NCBI GenBank assembly: GCA_965197375.1
Contig: CBDAMZ010000010.1
Span: 124,001 to 188,000, forward strand
DNA length: 64,000 bases
Direction: 5' to 3'
Origin: CBDAMZ01 sp965197375
Lineage (GTDB): Bacteria; Acidobacteriota; Vicinamibacteria; Vicinamibacterales; UBA8438
The position numbers were made by a program, and so were the translations under genes. Shown piece after piece: positions 1 to 8,030 of the stretch (its first letter is position 1; each line of letters begins with the position of its first letter). The notes beneath the pieces were generated by a model. That model was given only the letters and a program-made list of their open reading frames with translations, was not told where the DNA came from and searched no databases.

Positions 1-2
1 TC

Positions 3-71
3 GCCTGGTTGGGTGAGTACTGCCTGCATAAATACGGTGACACACCGATGGCGCCGGGACACCAACCCTGA
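3..71 (+). CDS. C-terminal end of an unidentified gene (partial)
   Basis: An open frame enters from the left edge and ends at TGA 69-71, coding for the last 22 residues of a protein (ending MAPGHQP). Codon third positions are mostly G/C, as in neighbouring genes. The piece is too short to name a family, and a chance open frame is possible. Confidence 0.3.
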   Translation, partial: AWLGEYCLHKYGDTPMAPGHQP

Positions 72-192
72 AAGACGCGACAAGCAAGCATGCCTGGGGG
101 GGCTAATGAGTAACAGTCGGAGAGTAAGCGCGCCGTTGCTGAACCGGCTTGACCTCCATCGATAACAACAGCATTCACGGCTGAAGAACTGC

Positions 193-1689
193 TCACATCA
201 ACACGAGCACCATGGCCGGAACCAGAACGACGGAGACAGCGTCCATGAGGAGCCCGTACTTGATCATCTGCGTGATCGGAACTTTTCCAGAAGCATAGAC
301 AATGGCGTTCGGCGGAGTTGATACCGGGAGGACAACAGCCACTGACGCCGCCAGCCCAGCTGCCACCGCCGGAACAATCGGATCGACCCCGGCCGCCTGG
401 GCAATCGAGATGACGATCGGAATGGTGATGTTCGTCGCCGCCGTGTTCGACATGGTCTCAGAGAGCACCACCGCAAATAACGCGGACGCAAACGTCAGCG
501 TCACCACATCGTTGGTCGGCAGTAGCCCCGTGATCTCTGTCCCAATAACCTGCGCGAGGCCGGTCGACGCCGAGAGCGTGCCGAGTGACAGGCCCCCACC
601 AAAAAGCAGAATGGTCCCCCAATCAATCTGCGCCGCCTGCCTCCACGTGATGGTAGATCGCTGTGTCGCACTAACCGGAAGGAGGAACAGAAACACCGCG
701 CCGGTCAGCGCAGCTACCGACTCCGGGACACTGGCGAGTATGTACTGCGCCACCGGGTGCTCCCGACCAAGGATGATAGCAAGCAAGCCAGGTCCGACCC
801 ACAACACGACAGTTACAGCAAAGGCCAGAATCGCATTCCGCTCGCCCGGCCTCAATGGTCCAAGCGCTTGCTTGCGTTTCGCGATGAGCGCCGCGGCACC
901 TGGGATTTCCTTGATGCCGGTCCGCCCCACCCAGTTAAGGTAGACGAAGACGATAGCCATCAAGACGAGCACGACCGGCACAGCAAGTAACATCCACTCG
1001 ACGAACGTGATGTGCACATCCAGTAGGTCGCCAATCATGCCGATAGCGATGAGGTTTGGTGGTGTGCCCACTGGTGTCGCCATGCCTCCGCGCGAGCACC
1101 CGTACGCGGTCATCAACATCAACGCAGTACCGTAGCCCTTCGGGACGTTGCCCTCCGATTCCATGAAGGCAAGCAGGGACAGCCCAATCGGCACCAGCAT
1201 GGCGGTTGTAGCTGTGTTGCTCATCCAAGCGGACAGAAACGCGGCGAGCACGCCGTACGCGACTAGGATCCGGGTGGGCCGAGCCCCGATGAATTTCCAC
1301 GACAGCACCCCGTAGGCGATCCGTTCGTTGACCCGGTGAACGAAGAGTGCTTGCGCAAGAATGAAGCTCCCGATGAAGAGGAAGATCAGCGGGTTGGCCA
1401 TCGGCGCAAATACCTCGCGCACGGGCGCCACCTGGAGCATGACAGCGAGCGACGGACCCAGTAGCGCCGTCACAGGGAGTGGCAGCGCCTCGGTCACCCA
1501 CAAGACGATCACGAGAGCGACGACCGCCCCGAGGCGATGCGCTTCAGGCGAGAGCTGTTCGAACGGGGCGGCAAGAATCAACACGAAGGCGAGCGGTGCC
1601 ACGACGAATCCTATTCTTCGGCGGGCTTCGCCGACTCGCGCTTCAGCGTTAGTGACGACAGATCTGGTAGAGTCGAGGGCTGCACTCAT
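193..1689 (-). CDS. SLC13/DASS-type sodium:dicarboxylate or anion symporter
   Basis: A 498-residue inner-membrane protein with about eleven hydrophobic segments. The two SNT substrate/sodium-site motifs of the divalent anion:Na+ symporter family are visible: SNTATTAM near residue 157 and SNTAATNITIP near 414, one in each inverted half. This supports Na+-coupled uptake of a di- or tricarboxylate, or of sulfate; the sequence alone does not say which. Length is normal for the family. The N-terminal 25 residues are charged and cytoplasmic. It is divergent from tatA with about 200 bases between them, so each gene probably has its own promoter. Confidence 0.85.
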   Translation of the reverse strand: MSAALDSTRSVVTNAEARVGEARRRIGFVVAPLAFVLILAAPFEQLSPEAHRLGAVVALVIVLWVTEALPLPVTALLGPSLAVMLQVAPVREVFAPMANPLIFLFIGSFILAQALFVHRVNERIAYGVLSWKFIGARPTRILVAYGVLAAFLSAWMSNTATTAMLVPIGLSLLAFMESEGNVPKGYGTALMLMTAYGCSRGGMATPVGTPPNLIAIGMIGDLLDVHITFVEWMLLAVPVVLVLMAIVFVYLNWVGRTGIKEIPGAAALIAKRKQALGPLRPGERNAILAFAVTVVLWVGPGLLAIILGREHPVAQYILASVPESVAALTGAVFLFLLPVSATQRSTITWRQAAQIDWGTILLFGGGLSLGTLSASTGLAQVIGTEITGLLPTNDVVTLTFASALFAVVLSETMSNTAATNITIPIVISIAQAAGVDPIVPAVAAGLAASVAVVLPVSTPPNAIVYASGKVPITQMIKYGLLMDAVSVVLVPAMVLVLM

Positions 1690-1840
1690 TGACGGAATCG
1701 GATGGATGTATCACACTTCGAAAACCCTGCCAAATCTCAGGCATTCACTGGCGGATGTGTGGAACCACAGTGCTGGTCTTCGAGTCAAAAGCAAGAGACG
1801 GCCACGGCAGGGCAAGGTGGTCGTCAGTGCGTCGCCGTAA

Positions 1841-1870
1841 TTACGAGCGGGACCGCTGGCATGGTATCCT
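1841..1870 (+). promoter_or_regulatory. Putative sigma70-type promoter of tatA
   Basis: TTACGA (1841-1846) and TATCCT (1865-1870) are separated by 18 bases, upstream of a strong Shine-Dalgarno AGGAAGGA at 1881-1888. An ATG at 1889 is followed by a stop after three codons, so the ATG at 1897, 8 bases after the Shine-Dalgarno, is the tatA start. The -10/-35 match is only moderate. Confidence 0.35.
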
Positions 1871-1896
1871 GACACCAACAAGGAAGGAATGAACCA

Positions 1897-2112
1897 ATGA
1901 CGAACGCAGGCATTTTGGCGCTCATCGGCCCGATTGGCCTGCCCGAGCTGGTCATCATTTTCTTCATCCTGCTCCTAATTTTTGGAGCGAGCCGGCTCTC
2001 TGGGCTAGGGCGCGGTCTCGGACAGGCGATTCGCGGCTTTAAGGACGAGGTCCAAGTCGAAGACAAGCCGCAGGAACCCAGCAGGCACGAGCAGGCGAAA
2101 AACGGCGGGTAG
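1897..2112 (+). CDS. tatA: Sec-independent protein translocase subunit TatA/E
   Basis: A 71-residue protein with the TatA layout: a short periplasmic N-terminus, one membrane helix (about residues 11-29, containing GLPELVIIFFILLLIFGASR), the hinge and the amphipathic helix LSGLGRGLGQAIRGFKDEV, then a short polar tail. TatA oligomerises to form the pore that exports folded proteins with twin-arginine signals. No tatB or tatC lies beside it, so it is a single-gene unit closed by its own terminator. TatE-like or TatA are both acceptable names; the FG(A/P)xxLxGLGRxLG hinge is clear. Confidence 0.92.
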   Translation: MTNAGILALIGPIGLPELVIIFFILLLIFGASRLSGLGRGLGQAIRGFKDEVQVEDKPQEPSRHEQAKNGG

Positions 2113-2130
2113 CATGCCACCCGCCGTTTT
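2098..2130 (+). terminator. Rho-independent terminator of tatA
   Basis: A near-perfect hairpin: AAAACGGCGGGT (2099-2110) pairs with ACCCGCCGTTTT (2119-2130) around an 8-base loop. It overlaps the tatA stop codon and ends in four T residues. The A-tract on the 5' side means it could also work for transcripts coming from the right, that is, for the convergent peroxiredoxin gene. Confidence 0.85.
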
Positions 2131-2184
2131 AGCGCAAGACCTGGGCCCACGCCTACGACACCCTGCGTAGTCGGGGTTTGTTGC

Positions 2185-2841
2185 CTATCGCTTCGCAACC
2201 CCAAGAGCGGTCAGATCGGCCACCAAGTCCTCACCCGCCGTCGAGGGGCTGACGCCCTTATCGATCTTCCGGATCCTACCGTCTGGTCCGATGATGTAGG
2301 TCCATCGGAACGGCACCCGCCGCTCAGCATTAACCACACCGTAGGCCAGCGCGACGTCCTTCTCGGGGTTGCTCAGCAACGGGAAGTCGGCACCGAGCGA
2401 CTCGGCGAATTCCTTGTTCGTCTGGGGATCGTCGACACTCACCATGAAGTAAGCGATGTCGAACCGCTTGAGCTGGTCGCTGGAATCACGCAGCGACTTA
2501 CATTCGGCCGTTCAACCACCGGTGAATGCTTTGGGAAACCACGCTAGCACGACCGTCTTGCCCGCATAGTCGGCCAGACGGTGGATCTTCCCGTCACTTC
2601 CAGGTAGCGCAAATGCCGGTGCCTGATCGCCGACTCTTAGCTCTTCCGTGCCGCCGTCAACAAGCGTGGCATATTCTCTCCACACCTGCGCGCCGGCCGC
2701 GCCCGGCACAGCAACGGCAAGTGCAATAGCGTCACACGTGCCGCCGTCAACAGGCGCGGCATATTCTCTCCACACCTGCGCGCCGGCCGCGCCCGGCACA
2801 GCAACGGCAAGCGCAACAGTTAGAATCAAGAGTCCTCTCAT
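2185..2841 (-). CDS. Exported peroxiredoxin, probable selenoprotein (TGA = Sec110)
   Basis: Reading through one in-frame TGA (2512-2514) gives a 218-residue PrxQ/AhpC-TSA-type peroxiredoxin. The TGA falls exactly at the peroxidatic cysteine: [19 protein letters not shown]110 would be the peroxidatic residue and C114 the likely resolving cysteine. Downstream, [16 protein letters not shown] and [11 protein letters not shown] match the rest of the fold. A SECIS-like hairpin follows the TGA (see 2476-2497). The start chosen is ATG 2841, preceded by a GGAG-type Shine-Dalgarno and followed by a signal peptide ([21 protein letters not shown]). The longer upstream frame runs into tRNA-Val and is rejected. 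A 30-residue tandem duplication covers the signal-peptide end. It probably reduces peroxides in the periplasm. The alternative is a pseudogene with a nonsense mutation. Confidence 0.85.
2476..2497 (-). promoter_or_regulatory. Bacterial SECIS-like hairpin for Sec insertion
   Basis: On the gene strand a perfect 7-bp stem (GTCGCTG / CAGCGAC) closes an 8-base loop CGTGATTC. The stem starts 15 bases after the TGA and the loop begins 22 bases after it. This fits the known bacterial SECIS geometry (apical loop about 16-37 bases from the UGA, G/U in the loop), which binds SelB. It lies inside the coding region, as expected in bacteria. Confidence 0.75.
2647..2816 (-). repeat. Tandem duplication (90-bp period) in the peroxiredoxin 5' region
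   Basis: Bases from 2647 and from 2737 repeat with a period of 90 over about 80 bases and only about four mismatches. In the protein the block (L)[22 protein letters not shown] occurs twice in frame. The duplication therefore doubles the signal-peptide cleavage region and the first mature residues without breaking the frame. Confidence 0.9.
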
Positions 2842-3007
2842 GGTCCTTTGCTCCCTCGCCAAATACACTGGCGCCCCCCATACCTGGGCCGTGGGCGCGC
2901 AACGGCGACAGCCTAATCGATTTCGTGCTATCCGCCTAGAAATTTTAAGCCGAGTCTCACCAGGGGTTCCTCTGCTTATCACCTGGGCTCGTGGCGGAGG
3001 GAAGAAA

Positions 3008-3082
3008 TGGTGGGCGCTGGTGGATTCGAACCACCGACCCCCGCCGTGTGAAGGCGATGCTCTACCACTGAGCCAAGCGCCC
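3008..3082 (-). tRNA. tRNA-Val (anticodon CAC)
   Basis: A full cloverleaf on the minus strand: acceptor GGGCGCT paired with AGCGCCC, D-arm GCTCAGTGGTAGAGC, anticodon stem TCGCC/GGCGG with loop TTCACAC (anticodon CAC, reading GTG), a T-arm with GGTTCGAATCC, discriminator A and an encoded CCA (3008-3010). Length is 75 with CCA. It lies about 165 bases upstream of the peroxiredoxin start. Confidence 0.96.
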
Positions 3083-3331
3083 ACTGGAAAACAGCGCCAG
3101 TGTACCGCAACCGTGCTTCAAGGAGCAACGAACTCGCCTGACAGTACGCCTTGCCTAACCGCAGGAGCCTTGTTCTCTACGCCGGGGTTCGAACCCTTGC
3201 ACCGTTCCAACTCCTTTTGCCAAGGATGGGCTTACGTGCAGGGACACCCCCGGCTTGGTAGCAGGATTGACACGCCGGTTGATCCGAAAACTAACTGGAG
3301 CAGCGCGCGTGCCGAAGCAGGCCGCCCACAC

Positions 3332-3871
3332 TCACCGGACCTCGTTAAGCAGCACCTCGAGCATGCGGGAATATTGCACGTCAGCGTCTGAAAAGGCCTT
3401 CATGTAGTCCTCCCTCGTCAGATCCTGAGCATCGGGGTCGCCATCGAACCGAGACACACGCGAGCCGGCATCGTACATGTCAACTGCGTTGCTACCGCCG
3501 GCGGCCAAACCGTCCGCGCCCGCATCGGTAACAAGGATCTTCGTGTTGGCAATCGACGCCGCGTTTAGGTCGATGTAGACGTCGCGGTATAGTCGATTAG
3601 CTATCTTTTCCTCGACGTATATCGGCACCTCGTAGCGAGCTGATACCACGAGCAGCTGACCAGGGAAGGCGAGTGCCGCCACGAAGCGGTCAGTCCCCTC
3701 CGAATCCTTGGCAGCCACCGCGTCGAGCTGCGCGCTATTCATTAGCTCGCCCAGCTCCACCGCGAGAAGCGCGGACATCGAGTCTTGCGCCACCGCACGA
3801 CCACTCAGGACGATGAGGACGGTAGCGAAGAAAGCCGCCGCCACCCAACGGCACCAGTCACAATTCCACAT
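3332..3871 (-). CDS. Secreted protein of unknown function
   Basis: A 179-residue protein with a signal peptide (hydrophobic stretch about residues 9-28, cleavage after GRAVAQ). The mature part is acidic, about 150 residues, with no cysteine after the leader and no motif I recognise. It contains VVSARYEVPIYVEEKIANRLYRDVYIDLNAAS and an acidic C-terminal segment. Codon use is like that of the neighbours, and a real gene is likely. It appears monocistronic: the next gene upstream starts over 100 bases away. Periplasmic location is inferred from the leader only. Confidence 0.65.
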   Translation of the reverse strand: MWNCDWCRWVAAAFFATVLIVLSGRAVAQDSMSALLAVELGELMNSAQLDAVAAKDSEGTDRFVAALAFPGQLLVVSARYEVPIYVEEKIANRLYRDVYIDLNAASIANTKILVTDAGADGLAAGGSNAVDMYDAGSRVSRFDGDPDAQDLTREDYMKAFSDADVQYSRMLEVLLNEVR

Positions 3872-3986
3872 GGCGCGTACCTCCCATTAAACCAGTACCA
3901 GATCCAGCAGGGTGACACGTTCTGCCACCGGCACCGAACCATCGGCAACGGGCTGCGCGGTGCACGGCCCGGTCCCCTAGCAGAGG

Positions 3987-4415
3987 TTACCCGATGAACA
4001 GGGTATCTTCATCCTCCCTCATCGGCTCAGTCTGACGCGCCTGGCGGTTAGCAACGTCACAGAGAGCTACCAGGCCAGCGCGGAGCCCTTGGAAAAGCGC
4101 CAGACCCTGCCGCGCCGGCTCCACGAGTGCGTCCTGTGCGATCGTCATGAGGTGCTCGAGTCGCCCAGCAGCCTGCGAGAAAATTTTGTCGGCACGCTCG
4201 ACCTGCGCAACAGCGAGAGACGTCGCCCGTGCCACATCACCACTCATGCTTTGCATACGTTTAACCATCGGCTGGATGTCTTGTTCGATCAGAGTAACGA
4301 GTCGATTCACCCGGCGTGCCAGGCGCGCGCCGTAGATGATAACGCCGACCTGCACAGCAGCCATGACCATCGTCGCGGTGGCAATGGCGCCCAAGAGGAA
4401 GGTTGAAACTTCCAT
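3987..4415 (-). CDS. DUF948-like membrane-anchored coiled-coil protein
   Basis: About 142 residues: one N-terminal membrane helix (FLLGAIATATMVMAAVQVGVIIYGA), then a mostly helical soluble part (RLVTLIEQDIQPMVKRMQSMSGDVARATSLAVAQV...) that resembles DUF948 and other methyl-accepting-like envelope proteins. ATG 4415 overlaps the upstream stop as TGATG; GTG 4418 is one codon earlier. It forms a two-gene unit with the YtxH-like protein upstream, and such pairs are usually general-stress or envelope proteins. That role is inference. Confidence 0.6.
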   Translation of the reverse strand: MEVSTFLLGAIATATMVMAAVQVGVIIYGARLARRVNRLVTLIEQDIQPMVKRMQSMSGDVARATSLAVAQVERADKIFSQAAGRLEHLMTIAQDALVEPARQGLALFQGLRAGLVALCDVANRQARQTEPMREDEDTLFIG

Positions 4416-4738
4416 CACCCTTGTCCCTCGGAAGCCTCAGCGCTGCCCTCTTGTCCCTCGGAAGCCTCAGCGCTGCCCTGGCGAGCACGCTGATAGGCCT
4501 TTCGCCCACGGTTAACGGCTGTCGACAACTGTTCGCCTTGTTCGTTGACAAGCTCGCGGCCGCGGCGCGCGGCCACCGTTGCCTTGTCACGACTTTCTCG
4601 TGCCTTCTGGTTGAGGTATTGACGTGTCTCCTTACCAGTCGTCGGAGCCCAAAGTAGCGCCGCGGCGGCGCCCGCGATGGCACCTAGGACGAACGTCATT
4701 AGAACGACCCCGGCCTGTCCCTCGTAATCTCTCGCCAT
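4415..4738 (-). CDS. YtxH-like small membrane protein
   Basis: A 107-residue protein from ATG 4738, chosen because GGAGG lies 8 bases upstream. It has one membrane helix with the glycine/alanine pattern of the YtxH family (LGAIAGAAAALLWAPTTGKETR), followed by a basic amphipathic helix. The C-terminus carries two copies of a 10-residue unit (GSAEASEGQ.) coded by a perfect 30-bp tandem repeat. It is the first gene of a translationally coupled pair with the DUF948-like gene. The family is known from stress-induced operons; no specific activity can be read from the sequence. Confidence 0.7.
   Translation of the reverse strand: MARDYEGQAGVVLMTFVLGAIAGAAAALLWAPTTGKETRQYLNQKARESRDKATVAARRGRELVNEQGEQLSTAVNRGRKAYQRARQGSAEASEGQEGSAEASEGQG
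4420..4479 (-). repeat. Perfect 30-bp tandem repeat, two units
   Basis: Bases 4420-4449 and 4450-4479 are identical and code in frame for the Ser/Ala/Glu/Gly-rich tail of the YtxH-like protein. Perfect identity suggests a recent, slippage-prone duplication, so unit number may vary between strains. Confidence 0.95.
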
Positions 4739-4804
4739 GACGATCCCCTCCACCGTTCCTGTAGTGGTCACTCCTCAGCCGAATGCCTACCACATTTTCT
4801 CACA

Positions 4805-6814
4805 TCACTGCGATCCAACGACACCTAGCTCGCGCTTACGCAGATCGCGGACGTGATCGCGCAGCGCCGCAGCACGCTCGAACTCCAAGTTAGCTGCAGC
4901 CGCACGCATTTCCTCTGCCAGCCCAGCCACACGTGCATCCAGCTCCGCCTTCGTCCGGAACGTCTCACGCTCCTCGGTGACGGGAACCGTCACGTAATCG
5001 CGCTCGTAGACACTCGACAAGACACCGTCAATTTCCTTAACGATGGAGGCCGGCGTAATGCCATGCTCACGATTGTACGTGTCTTGGATCGCCCGCCGCC
5101 GCGCCATTTCACCAAGTGCGACACGCATCGACTCGGTCTCCACGTCAGCGTACATGATGACCTGGCCGTTGACATTGCGTGCAGCCCGACCGGCCGTCTG
5201 GATAAGTGAGCCGGCTGACCGAAGAAACCCCTCCTTGTCAGCGTCAAGGATCGCCACGAGGGATACCTCCGGCAGATCGAGCCCCTCACGCAGTAGGTTA
5301 ATGCCGACCAGGACGTCAAAGGCGCCGCGCCTTAAATCTCTGAGAATCTCAACGCGCTCCAATGTATCGATGTCAGAGTGCAGATACCGCACGCGAACCC
5401 CAAGCTCATGATAGAACTGTGTTAAGTCCTCCGCCATCCGCTTTGTTAAGGTCGTTACGAGGACGCGGTCGTGCCGCTCCGCCCGCTGACGAATCTCGTG
5501 CAGCAAGTCATCCACCTGACCTTTAACTGGTCGGACCTCGACCGCGGGGTCGATCAGGCCAGTTGGCCTGATGACTTGCTCCACCACCACCCCGCCACTC
5601 TGCTTCAGCTCATACGGTCCCGGCGTGGCCGACACGAAGATGGTCTGTCCCACGCGCTCCTTCCATTCTTCGAAGCTCAGAGGCCGATTATCAAGGGCTG
5701 ACGGCAGCCGAAACCCGTATTCGACGAGCACTTCCTTGCGCGACCGATCGCCTTTGTACATGCCACGAATCTGCGGGACCGTCTGGTGACTTTCGTCGAT
5801 GATCGTGAGCGCATCGTCTGGCAAATAGTCGAGCAACGTCGGCGGCGGCTCGCCCTCCGCGCGCCCGGATAAGTGGCGGGAGTAATTTTCGATCCCGTGG
5901 CAGTAGCCGACCTCCTTGATCATCTCTATGTCGAACATAGTGCGTTCATGAAGCCGTTGGGCTTCCAGCAGCGCGCCTGAGCGTTCAAGCTTGGCGCGCC
6001 GATCGGCCAACTCGGCCTTGATTGCCTCTACGGCCCGTAGCATTCGCTCTCTCGGCATCACGAAATGTGACTTTGGATAGATCGCGATCTTGTCATGGCG
6101 GCGAAGCGTGCGGCCATTGGTCGGATCAAAACTCACCAGCTCGTCTACCTCGTCACCAAAGAGCTCGATCCGAAGCGCCTGTTCCTCGTACGAGGGGTAC
6201 ACTTCGATAATGTCCCCGCGCACGCGGAACACACCGCGTGTGAACTCGTGGTCGTTTCGCTCGTACTGAATCTCGACTAACTTTCGGAGTATTAAGTCAC
6301 GCTCGATCCGCTGACCGCGTTCGATCGGCAACAGCATGCCGTAGTACGCCTCCGGCGAACCCAAGCCGTAAATGCACGAGACGCTAGCCACGATGATCAC
6401 GTCGCTCCGCTCGAATAGCGCGCGGGTCGCCGACAGACGCATGCGATCGATCTCACCATTAATTGTCGCTTCCTTCTCGATGTACGAATCCGTGGCTGGA
6501 ACGTAGGCCTCCGGCTGGTAGTAGTCATAGTAGCTGACGAAATACGCGACCGCGTTGTCCGGAAAGAACCGGCTAAACTCCTGATAGAGCTGTGCTGCCA
6601 GCGTCTTGTTGTGGACCATGACCAGTGTCGGACGGTTCACCCTGGCGATAACGTGCGCCATAGTGAACGTCTTGCCCGATCCGGTCACCCCTAGCAGGAC
6701 CTGGTGCGCATCGCCTCGGTTGAGTCCGGCGGTCAGCTCGGTGATCGCGCGTGTTTGGTCACCACGCAGTTCGAAATCGGTTACGAGCGTGAAGCGACCA
6801 TAAGTGGATGACAT
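4805..6814 (-). CDS. uvrB: UvrABC excinuclease subunit B
   Basis: Read from ATG 6814 the protein has 669 residues, close to E. coli UvrB (673). The Walker A motif GVTGSGKT is at residues 42-49. The beta-hairpin region [22 protein letters not shown], the DESHQT helicase motif and the C-terminal UVR domain ([30 protein letters not shown]) are all present. UvrB verifies DNA damage loaded by UvrA and recruits UvrC for the two incisions of nucleotide excision repair. The in-frame extension upstream of MSSTYGRF is not conserved-looking and was dropped. uvrA and uvrC are not in the window. Confidence 0.97.
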   Translation of the reverse strand: MSSTYGRFTLVTDFELRGDQTRAITELTAGLNRGDAHQVLLGVTGSGKTFTMAHVIARVNRPTLVMVHNKTLAAQLYQEFSRFFPDNAVAYFVSYYDYYQPEAYVPATDSYIEKEATINGEIDRMRLSATRALFERSDVIIVASVSCIYGLGSPEAYYGMLLPIERGQRIERDLILRKLVEIQYERNDHEFTRGVFRVRGDIIEVYPSYEEQALRIELFGDEVDELVSFDPTNGRTLRRHDKIAIYPKSHFVMPRERMLRAVEAIKAELADRRAKLERSGALLEAQRLHERTMFDIEMIKEVGYCHGIENYSRHLSGRAEGEPPPTLLDYLPDDALTIIDESHQTVPQIRGMYKGDRSRKEVLVEYGFRLPSALDNRPLSFEEWKERVGQTIFVSATPGPYELKQSGGVVVEQVIRPTGLIDPAVEVRPVKGQVDDLLHEIRQRAERHDRVLVTTLTKRMAEDLTQFYHELGVRVRYLHSDIDTLERVEILRDLRRGAFDVLVGINLLREGLDLPEVSLVAILDADKEGFLRSAGSLIQTAGRAARNVNGQVIMYADVETESMRVALGEMARRRAIQDTYNREHGITPASIVKEIDGVLSSVYERDYVTVPVTEERETFRTKAELDARVAGLAEEMRAAAANLEFERAAALRDHVRDLRKRELGVVGSQ

Positions 6815-6933
6815 AAGTCTAAGCCTGCGCCCATGGCCCGATCGACGGTATCGTACCACAGGCGTGCGCAGAGACTATTCGATGGTCTCAGCGAATCCGA
6901 CAGTGTGGTGAGTAGTAGAACGCACTCGGTAAT

Positions 6934-7863
6934 TTAGCGATCCAAGGCCGCGTCATGGGGTGCGAAGTAGCCCTGTCGGTTCTTAACCTTCACACGCCGA
7001 AGATCCGTTCGCGACGATCGAACCTTGACCTCGATCTGGCGCCAGGTGCCATCTGGACGGCCGTTGGTCGACACGTACCCAAGCGAATAGCGCGCGTGTA
7101 GTTCGGCAGCGATCTGCGCATAAATGTCATCAAGCGCGTCCACCGAGGCCGGAAAATAGCAGCGCCCGCCGGTCAGTGCGGCCAACTGCTCGAGGCGCCT
7201 GCGCCGTGTGACACGGACGCTACTTCGAAGATTCTTCTGAAAACCGACCACGTAAATCGTCACGTCAGACGCCTTGATGAGGTCCATGGTATCGGTGAGC
7301 GGCATGCGGCTGCGCGTGTCGTCACCGTCGGTGTAGAGTAGCAGCACCTTGCGTCCGTCCTGCTCGAACGCGCCGTCGAGATATACGCCAAGCGCGTCGT
7401 AGAGAGCCGTCATGCCGGCAGAGTGTCGGCCACGGATACGCTCGACCAGGCGTAGAAAGTCCGCTTGGCCATACCGCCCGACGCGAACATCGGTATCGAA
7501 ATCTACCAACGTCACATCCTCAGCGTAGGTGATAGTGTTGAGAAACTTGATGACGGCCGTTTTCACGAGGGCGGCGTCTCCACCCATGCTGCCGCTGGTA
7601 TCTAACAGCAGCCCGAGATGCAGCGGCACCGTCTTAACATCGCTCGCTAGGCCACGAGAAAAATATCGAATCTCCTGGCGTCGCCCGTCCTCGAACAGCT
7701 CAAGATCCTCCACAGCAAGGTCAGTCACCAACTGCTCATCACCGTCAACAACCGTCACCCCGACCCGTACAAGGTCGATTCCACTGGTAAAGAGCGGTTG
7801 TTGAGCCGATACAACGGAGTGGGGCAACGCCAAGGCGAGCACGACGAGCCAAGTTCGAACCAT
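6934..7863 (-). CDS. Secreted VWA-domain protein, acidobacterial VWFA-related type
   Basis: A 309-residue protein from ATG 7863, with a signal peptide (MVRTWLVVLALALPHSVVSAQQ). The VWA domain has an intact MIDAS: DTSGSMGG, a conserved threonine in the loop (GMTALYDAL) and YTDGDDTRS. N-terminal sequence DLVRVGVTVVDGDEQLVTDLAVEDLELFEDG and C-terminal SLGYVSTNGRPDGTWRQIEVKV match the VWFA-related family expanded in Acidobacteria (TIGR03436). Partner and function are unknown for the family; metal-dependent protein binding outside the cell is the usual inference. It is divergent from the DHH gene. Confidence 0.8.
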   Translation of the reverse strand: MVRTWLVVLALALPHSVVSAQQPLFTSGIDLVRVGVTVVDGDEQLVTDLAVEDLELFEDGRRQEIRYFSRGLASDVKTVPLHLGLLLDTSGSMGGDAALVKTAVIKFLNTITYAEDVTLVDFDTDVRVGRYGQADFLRLVERIRGRHSAGMTALYDALGVYLDGAFEQDGRKVLLLYTDGDDTRSRMPLTDTMDLIKASDVTIYVVGFQKNLRSSVRVTRRRRLEQLAALTGGRCYFPASVDALDDIYAQIAAELHARYSLGYVSTNGRPDGTWRQIEVKVRSSRTDLRRVKVKNRQGYFAPHDAALDR

Positions 7864-8030
7864 CAGCTCCTCGTCCGAAGGGACCACACGATGAGCACTC
7901 CCGCGCGTCAGATAATACCGCATCCGTCGCCGGGCGCAAGCGCGCCGCGAGTCGACGGGCAGACCAGCGACTCCTTAACTGATTTGGACCGATTCCGTCC
8001 AGACCGCGTCATAATAGTCAGGGAGCTCTC

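Noticed and set aside
302..943. Long plus-strand frame opposite the SLC13 gene
   Set aside because: Shadow of the real minus-strand gene; no recognisable domain and biased composition.
2842..3084. N-terminal extension of the peroxiredoxin frame
   Set aside because: It runs through tRNA-Val and lies upstream of a clear signal peptide and Shine-Dalgarno at 2841.
3180..3260. Possible second tRNA (GGGTTCGAACCCC T-arm-like sequence on the minus strand)
   Set aside because: The outer T-stem pairs do not match and there is no D-arm, anticodon stem or acceptor stem around it.
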